Assembly: GCA_900770865.1 (NCBI GenBank)
Contig: CAAGLU010000344.1
Span: 1-8,532, forward strand
Origin: an uncultured Atopobiaceae bacterium
GTDB taxonomy: Bacteria > Actinomycetota > Coriobacteriia > Coriobacteriales > Atopobiaceae
DNA: 8,532 nt
Direction: 5' to 3'
Shown: positions 4,185-8,532 of the stretch, piece after piece
Numbering within the stretch: position 1 is the stretch's first letter
Layout of the letters: each line of letters starts with the position of its first letter
The notes under the pieces: generated by a model
The model's input: only the letters and a program-made list of their open reading frames with translations
Databases searched by the model: none
What the model was told of the DNA's origin: nothing
Position numbers and translations under genes: made by a program

Positions 4185-7163
4185 ATGGCCCTTGCCAACG
4201 CTGGCGGGCGAGAAGAGAACACGGAACGAGCTGCAGCCGCCCTCGAGCGGCTGCTTCTTCCTGGAACGCCCGAGGACATTCGCGCCAACTATGAAAGTCT
4301 TGCCGAGCGGGCTCGCACCCATGCGTTTGACCTGCTTGAAGAGGATATCGTGGTGCTCGATACGGAGACTACGGGCCTCTCGTTCAAGGACTGTGAGCTC
4401 ATAGAGATATCTGCCGCAAGGATCTCGGGCCGCGAGGCGGTTGAGCGTTTCGAGACCTTTGTCGACCCCGGCAGGCCAATCCCGCCCGAGATTCAGCGCC
4501 TCACAGGCATACGCGACATAGACGTTGCTGGCGCACCCACCCCCGAGGAGGCCGTGAGCGCCCTGGCGGACTTTGTGGGCGGTTCTCCTGTGCTGGCACA
4601 CAACGCCACCTTCGACCGCACCTTCATCGAGGGCGTGCGTGGCGGCTCCGAGGTGTCCGACACCTGGATTGACACGCTTGCGCTCTCTCGCATTGCGCTC
4701 CCGCGCCTCTCATCCCACCGGCTCTCGGACATGGCGGAGGCGTTTGGCTGCGATTCTGTCACGCACCGTGCGGGCGATGACGTCGACGCGCTCTGCGGCA
4801 TGTGGCGCATCATCCTGCTTGGCCTCTCTGACCTGCCGGCGGGGCTCCTGGGCAAGCTCTCGGAGATGCACCCCGACGTAGAGTGGCCTTTTAGGCCTGT
4901 CATTGCACACCTTGCCGCCGAGAGGGGCCCAGAGCCCTTCTCGCTCAAGGCGCTTCGTCACGGGTTGGTCTCCCGGGAGGAGACGCACCAGCGCGCGGAC
5001 GCCGCCGAGAGCGACGAGGCCCTTGTCGCCCCAACTCCTGAAGCCATTAGGGACGAGTTCACGCCCGCGGGTGTTGTTGGGCACATGTACGAGAACTACG
5101 AGACGCGCCCGGAGCAGGTCTCGATGGCGCTCGAGGTGCGAGACGCCCTTGCCACCTCGACGCACCGCACGATAGAGGCTGGCACAGGCGTTGGAAAGTC
5201 CATCGCCTACCTGCTGCCCGAGGTCCTTTTCGCCCAGCGCAACAACGTAACCGTGGGCATTGCGACAAAGACCAACGCCCTCACCGACCAGCTTGTCTCC
5301 CACGAGCTGCCGGCGCTGGCCCGCGCGCTGCCAAAGGGGCTCACCTTCCACAGTCTGAAGGGCTACGAGCACTATCCGTGTCTGCACAGGCTCGACCGCG
5401 CCGCTGTGGAGGATCTGCCGCTTGAGCTGGCGCGCAACGACGGGCGCTCTGACAATGCCATCGCGGGCGACATGCTCACCGCCATTGCCGTGACGTATGC
5501 GTACGCCTGCCAGTCTCCTGATGGCGACTTGGACGCGCTGGGGATCCGCTGGCGGTACGTGCCGCGGCAGATGCTTACGACCACCCCCAACGAGTGCCTT
5601 CGCACGCGCTGCCCGTACTTCCCCAACGAGTGCCTGGTCCATGGTGCGCGCCGTCGTGCCGCTAGCGGCGACGTGGTGGTGACCAACCACTCGCTGCTGC
5701 TGCGCAACGTTGCTGCTGAGGGAAAGATTCTGCCGCCCATTCGCCACTGGGTGATCGATGAGGCCCACTCCTTCGAGAGCGAGGCACGCCGCCAGTGGGC
5801 GCACGAGGTCTCTGGTGACGCGGCTCGTGCGGCGTTTGAGCTGCTTGGCGGCACCAAGAGCGGTGCGCTGCACACGGTGATGACGTCTGTCTCGGTGTCC
5901 AAACTCGAAGGGGCCACGCTTGTGCAGGGTTTGCTCACCAAGACTGCGGCGTCCGTCTCGCGCGCTGCCGTGTCCACGGCCGACCTCTTCATGGCCGTGC
6001 ACGAACTCGGCTCGCTTGCCAGGGGCGATGGCGGCTACGACATGGTGACGCTTTGGATTGACGAGAAGGTCCGCGAGACGTCGCAGTGGAGTGCCGTTGC
6101 GGAGGCCGGGTCTGCTGCCGTTGCACACCTGGATGAGGCGGCAAAGAACCTGGGCGAGGCTGAGGAGAAGCTTGCCGAGGTCGCGCCGCAGCTTGCCGCG
6201 GATCTCACGGAGTCCGGACGCTTTGTATCTGAGCTGCTCGAGAGCCTGCGCCTCATCCTGGGCGGAGAGGACCAGACATACGTGTACTCCGCGGAGCTGT
6301 ACCGCTCCAAGAGACGCATTGGTGCCGAGAAGCTCCTTGCCGAGAAGCTCGACGTGGGTGCGGACCTTGCCCAGAACTGGCTGCCAGAGATGAAGAGCGT
6401 GGTGTTTACCTCGGCCACCATGGCAGTGAGGGACGACTTCTCGCACTTTGACCATGCGGTTGGTCTCGACCGCCTGCCCGCAAGCATGCACAAAGACGTG
6501 CGTCTTGATTCAAGCTTTGATTACGATAAGAGCATGTCGGTCATTGTGACCAAAGATATGCCCGCGCCAAACGATGGCAACTACCTGAACGCACTTGTTG
6601 AGCTTCTCTACAGCGTGCATCGTTCTATGGATGGCTCGGTTCTCACATTGTTCACAAATAGGCGTGACATGGAGCGCGTGTACGCCGAGCTTGAGCCGCG
6701 CCTGACCAAGGTGGGACTGGCGTTGGTGTGCCAGGAGCGTGGCTCCTCTCCGCGACGTCTGCGCCAGCAGTTCCTGACTGAGAAGCGCACGTCGCTTCTC
6801 GCGCTGCGGTCGTTCTGGGAGGGCTTCGACGCCACGGGTGACACGTTGAGGTGTGTGGTCATCCCCAAGCTGCCGTTTGCAAGTCCCAACGACCCCATCG
6901 TGCGCGAGCGCGACCTGCGAGAGGACCGCGCATGGTGGCGCTACTCGCTGCCCGAGGCGGTCATCTCGGTGAAGCAAGCTGCGGGTCGTCTTATCCGCAC
7001 GTCGAGCGACTGCGGCGTGCTGGTGCTTGCAGACTCGCGCGTGGTCCAGAAGCGCTACGGACGGGCGTTCACCGGGTCGCTGCCCTCTAAGAGCGTGACC
7101 ACGCTCGAGACGCAGAACGTGGGCCGCTACATAGAGATGTGGCGCTCGACGCACGAGCGATAG
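4185..7163 (+). CDS. dinG: DinG-family superfamily 2 helicase with N-terminal DnaQ-like 3'-5' exonuclease
   Basis: The 992-residue protein joins two DNA-processing modules, the layout known from Bacillus/Staphylococcus DinG. First comes a DEDDh exonuclease: Exo I LDTETTG (D59, E61), Exo II LAHNATFD (H139 to D144) and Exo III HRAGDDVD (H194, D199), with all catalytic residues present. Then comes an XPD/DinG-type helicase: Walker A GTGVGKS (333-339), TKTNALTDQL (361-370), the DEAH box (525-528), SAT (743-745), SFWEGFD (876-882) and QAAGRLIR (931-938). A charged helical stretch (about 640-690) fits the Arch region. Four cysteines, C399, C471, C476 and C483, lie between Walker A and DEAH. Their spacing (72, 5, 7) is close to the Fe-S ligands of E. 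coli DinG (74, 5, 6), so a 4Fe-4S cluster is likely. The expected role is unwinding and trimming damaged or R-loop/replication-fork DNA; this is inferred from the family. It starts one base after ddl and should be co-transcribed with it. Both domains look intact. The gene symbol is used for the family; orthology to E. coli dinG is limited to the helicase part. Confidence 0.93.
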   Translation: MALANAGGREENTERAAAALERLLLPGTPEDIRANYESLAERARTHAFDLLEEDIVVLDTETTGLSFKDCELIEISAARISGREAVERFETFVDPGRPIPPEIQRLTGIRDIDVAGAPTPEEAVSALADFVGGSPVLAHNATFDRTFIEGVRGGSEVSDTWIDTLALSRIALPRLSSHRLSDMAEAFGCDSVTHRAGDDVDALCGMWRIILLGLSDLPAGLLGKLSEMHPDVEWPFRPVIAHLAAERGPEPFSLKALRHGLVSREETHQRADAAESDEALVAPTPEAIRDEFTPAGVVGHMYENYETRPEQVSMALEVRDALATSTHRTIEAGTGVGKSIAYLLPEVLFAQRNNVTVGIATKTNALTDQLVSHELPALARALPKGLTFHSLKGYEHYPCLHRLDRAAVEDLPLELARNDGRSDNAIAGDMLTAIAVTYAYACQSPDGDLDALGIRWRYVPRQMLTTTPNECLRTRCPYFPNECLVHGARRRAASGDVVVTNHSLLLRNVAAEGKILPPIRHWVIDEAHSFESEARRQWAHEVSGDAARAAFELLGGTKSGALHTVMTSVSVSKLEGATLVQGLLTKTAASVSRAAVSTADLFMAVHELGSLARGDGGYDMVTLWIDEKVRETSQWSAVAEAGSAAVAHLDEAAKNLGEAEEKLAEVAPQLAADLTESGRFVSELLESLRLILGGEDQTYVYSAELYRSKRRIGAEKLLAEKLDVGADLAQNWLPEMKSVVFTSATMAVRDDFSHFDHAVGLDRLPASMHKDVRLDSSFDYDKSMSVIVTKDMPAPNDGNYLNALVELLYSVHRSMDGSVLTLFTNRRDMERVYAELEPRLTKVGLALVCQERGSSPRRLRQQFLTEKRTSLLALRSFWEGFDATGDTLRCVVIPKLPFASPNDPIVRERDLREDRAWWRYSLPEAVISVKQAAGRLIRTSSDCGVLVLADSRVVQKRYGRAFTGSLPSKSVTTLETQNVGRYIEMWRSTHER

Positions 7164-7172
7164 AAGCGCAAG

Positions 7173-8117
7173 CTACTGTTTTCCCAGCTTACGGCGGGCA
7201 TAGGCGACGGCGAGGGCTTTGACTTCGCCGTCACTTGTGAATGCAGCGCCGGCACAGGCCGCAATGCGCCGCGGTAACCATTCCCCGCCGTAGTAGGGAA
7301 TGCGCGTAACGACAACGGAGCCGTCATCGCGTTCTACGTGCAGGCCAGGCCAGGCGAGAAGCTCAAGGTAGTGCCTGTCACGAAAGGTGATGCGCACCTC
7401 GCGCTCGGGACTGGTCTGCTGTGGCTCTGGCGGAAGCTCTTCTGCCGGCGCAATGAGCACTTCCGTCATGCGGTCAAGGCGAAAGACGCGCTCGCCCTGG
7501 CGCGAGGGGTCGTAGGCGTCAAGGTACCAGACGCCATCTGCGTTGCGCAGCCCGCGCGGATCCACGTGCCGCCTCCGCGGAGCCTTGTCAGCCACGCCCT
7601 GGTACGAGAAGTCGAGCATGCCGAGCTGGGCTATGGCCTTGGAGCACTGGAGGAGGGCCTCGGCCGTGCGGTGGTTGCCCGACTCGTTGCCGCCATCGCT
7701 AGGCGCCGCCGGCGCCTGGGCCTCGGTGGAGTGCTGGGACGAGAGCGACGCCGCGATCTTTTGGCGCAATGGGGCGTCTGCTGGGATTTCCATCTGATCG
7801 AGGGCCGCCTTAACGGCGACGGTCTCGGACTTGGTGAGGCGAAGCCTTCTTGCGTGGCTGCCTGAGCTGCCCTCGAGCGTGAGGCGGTCGTTGTCCTGGC
7901 CTTCGGAGAGCGGGAGAACCGCCGCTCCCTCGCCGCCCGCGGCAAGGATGAGGTCCATGCGATGGCGTGCGTCCTGCTCACTGATTCCTAGACGACCAGC
8001 TATGGTCTCCACGTCCAGGCTGTCACCCGCGTGGTCGAGTGACGAGATAATGGCGACAAGCTCGCGGGCCTCCTGCAGGCCTCCCTTGCGTCCGGCGCCC
8101 TGCCTGCGACTAGCCAT
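7173..8117 (-). CDS. WYL-domain transcriptional regulator (PafC-like, second of a tandem pair)
   Basis: The 314-residue protein has three parts. The N-terminal region is basic (MASRRQGAGRKGG) and then a helix-turn-helix-like segment (about 15-60, with ETIAGRLGISEQDA). The middle region is followed by an Ala/Pro/Ser-rich linker (about 124-150). The WYL domain spans about 160-222, with the motif GVWYLDAYD (W197, Y198, L199) and the conserved VFRLDRM (211-217). A WCX-like C-terminal domain (about 238-312) includes REVRITF. WYL domains sense nucleic acid or nucleotide ligands; PafBC of mycobacteria activates DNA-damage genes. ATG at 8117 is preferred because AAGGGGG (8133-8127) lies 9 nt upstream; a TTG at 8123 would leave only 3 nt. 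The start overlaps the end of the upstream WYL gene by 8 nt, so the two are co-transcribed and probably form a complex. Its stop is 9 nt from that of the dinG-like gene on the other strand. PafC identity is a family-level inference. Confidence 0.87.
   Translation of the reverse strand: MASRRQGAGRKGGLQEARELVAIISSLDHAGDSLDVETIAGRLGISEQDARHRMDLILAAGGEGAAVLPLSEGQDNDRLTLEGSSGSHARRLRLTKSETVAVKAALDQMEIPADAPLRQKIAASLSSQHSTEAQAPAAPSDGGNESGNHRTAEALLQCSKAIAQLGMLDFSYQGVADKAPRRRHVDPRGLRNADGVWYLDAYDPSRQGERVFRLDRMTEVLIAPAEELPPEPQQTSPEREVRITFRDRHYLELLAWPGLHVERDDGSVVVTRIPYYGGEWLPRRIAACAGAAFTSDGEVKALAVAYARRKLGKQ
7701..7717. repeat. Perfect 7-bp inverted repeat in the linker of the WYL gene
   Basis: AGGCGCC-GCC-GGCGCCT forms a G+C-only-stem hairpin with a 3-nt loop. 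It lies in the codons of the Ala/Pro linker (about residues 133-139) and could simply result from repeated GCG/CCG codons. There is no T tract, so it is not a terminator. Confidence 0.5.
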
Positions 8118-8532
8118 ATGCAACGACCCCCTTGAGCTTGGAACGCCAGGCAGAGACCAGCTCTGACGGCGCGATGGGCGTGATGTCCTCCGCGATGGCC
8201 CACGAGGCGGCGTCCTCCAGGCTGCTTATCTCGACGCGCCAAAGGAGGGAGGCGGGAGAGTGGCTCGTAGTCGCGACCTTATTGGCACCAAGAGTGTCAT
8301 CAGGCTCGAGGAACGTGCCTTTGCCAAGCGTGACCTTGGAAAACTCCTGTGCCGCCTGCACCGGAACGGCAAACACCCCATCGCATGTGACCGGCCCAAT
8401 CTGGAAAGGCAACTTCTGCCAGTCACGAACGTCGAAGTCCTCCGGGATCTCGAAGGACGGCCCCACAACCTTGGAAGCTCGTCGAACACGGTCGATGCGA
8501 TACGTGTGTGCCGAGCCCTCGATGACCGCGCC
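8110..8532 (-). CDS. WYL-domain transcriptional regulator, C-terminal part (PafB-like, cut by window edge)
   Basis: The frame is open from the window edge to the TAG at 8112-8110, giving the last 140 residues of a longer protein. The first visible residues, GAVIEGSAHTYRIDRVRRA, match the end of a WYL domain (the conserved R-x-DR segment). Next comes SFEIPEDFDV, typical of the hinge after WYL. The rest fits the C-terminal WCX domain and ends with the usual APSELVSAWRSKL helix. The start, the helix-turn-helix and the WYL triplet itself lie outside the window. An in-frame GTG at 8466 is not the real start, because conserved domain residues continue upstream of it. It overlaps the next WYL gene by 8 nt, and the two form a tandem pair like pafB-pafC. 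I cannot say from the fragment which ligand it binds. Confidence 0.82.
   Translation of the reverse strand, partial: GAVIEGSAHTYRIDRVRRASKVVGPSFEIPEDFDVRDWQKLPFQIGPVTCDGVFAVPVQAAQEFSKVTLGKGTFLEPDDTLGANKVATTSHSPASLLWRVEISSLEDAASWAIAEDITPIAPSELVSAWRSKLKGVVAYG
8127..8133 (-). promoter_or_regulatory. Ribosome binding site of the second WYL gene
   Basis: AAGGGGG on the minus strand is inside the end of the upstream WYL gene, 9 nt before the ATG at 8117 and 3 nt before an alternative TTG at 8123. The spacing favours the ATG. Confidence 0.55.

Noticed and set aside
3377..4288. A 303-codon open frame on the minus strand
   Set aside because: It is antisense to ddl and the start of the dinG-like gene, with no recognisable motif.
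4710..6491. A 593-codon open frame on the minus strand
   Set aside because: It is antisense to the dinG-like gene, which has all expected motifs. Long antisense frames are common in G+C-rich coding DNA, and its translation shows no recognisable domain.
7338..7865. A 175-codon open frame on the plus strand
   Set aside because: It is antisense to the WYL gene, including its conserved WYL segment, and lacks motifs of its own.
1..8532. Mobile element, phage, CRISPR or defence island
   Set aside because: I saw no transposase, integrase, terminal repeats, regularly spaced repeats or defence-gene motifs. All long frames that survive are accounted for by core or common genes.

Overview
The window looks like ordinary chromosomal DNA from a high-G+C actinobacterium. 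My best guess is a member of the Coriobacteriia (Olsenella/Atopobium-like). This rests on the tandem WYL regulators, the gene mix and the base composition, and it is an inference that I could not test by database search. All genes found are core or common accessory genes. I see no IS element, phage gene, CRISPR array, tRNA or rRNA.

Left part (1-1936, plus strand): a tight operon with the chromosome-partitioning ATPase ParA, the CTP-dependent centromere-binding protein ParB (8-nt overlap with parA), and an 81-residue protein with one N-terminal membrane segment (8 nt after parB). ParA and ParB together segregate the replication-origin region; the small membrane protein is of unknown function. 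This block is much richer in A+T than the rest: hand-counted 60-nt lines give about 38-57% G+C, against about 63-67% further right. It ends at a hairpin terminator (1990-2024) shared with the convergent rlmN gene.

Middle part (2045-7163): rlmN (minus strand), a radical-SAM methyltransferase for 23S rRNA and tRNA, is divergent from ddl (plus strand), the D-alanine-D-alanine ligase of peptidoglycan synthesis. ddl is followed after one base by a 992-residue DinG-type helicase that carries a DnaQ-like 3'-5' exonuclease domain at its N terminus. It also has a cysteine pattern matching the iron-sulphur cluster site of E. coli DinG.

Right part (7173-8532, minus strand): two overlapping genes for WYL-domain transcription regulators. 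The upstream one is cut by the window edge. The pair resembles the PafB/PafC type known as DNA-damage regulators in mycobacteria. It converges on the dinG-like gene with only 9 nt between stop codons and no visible terminator.

No clearly new system is visible. The points most worth a second look are the step in base composition at about position 2000, the exonuclease-helicase fusion that appears to keep an Fe-S site, the WYL pair facing a repair helicase, and the small membrane protein attached to the parAB operon.
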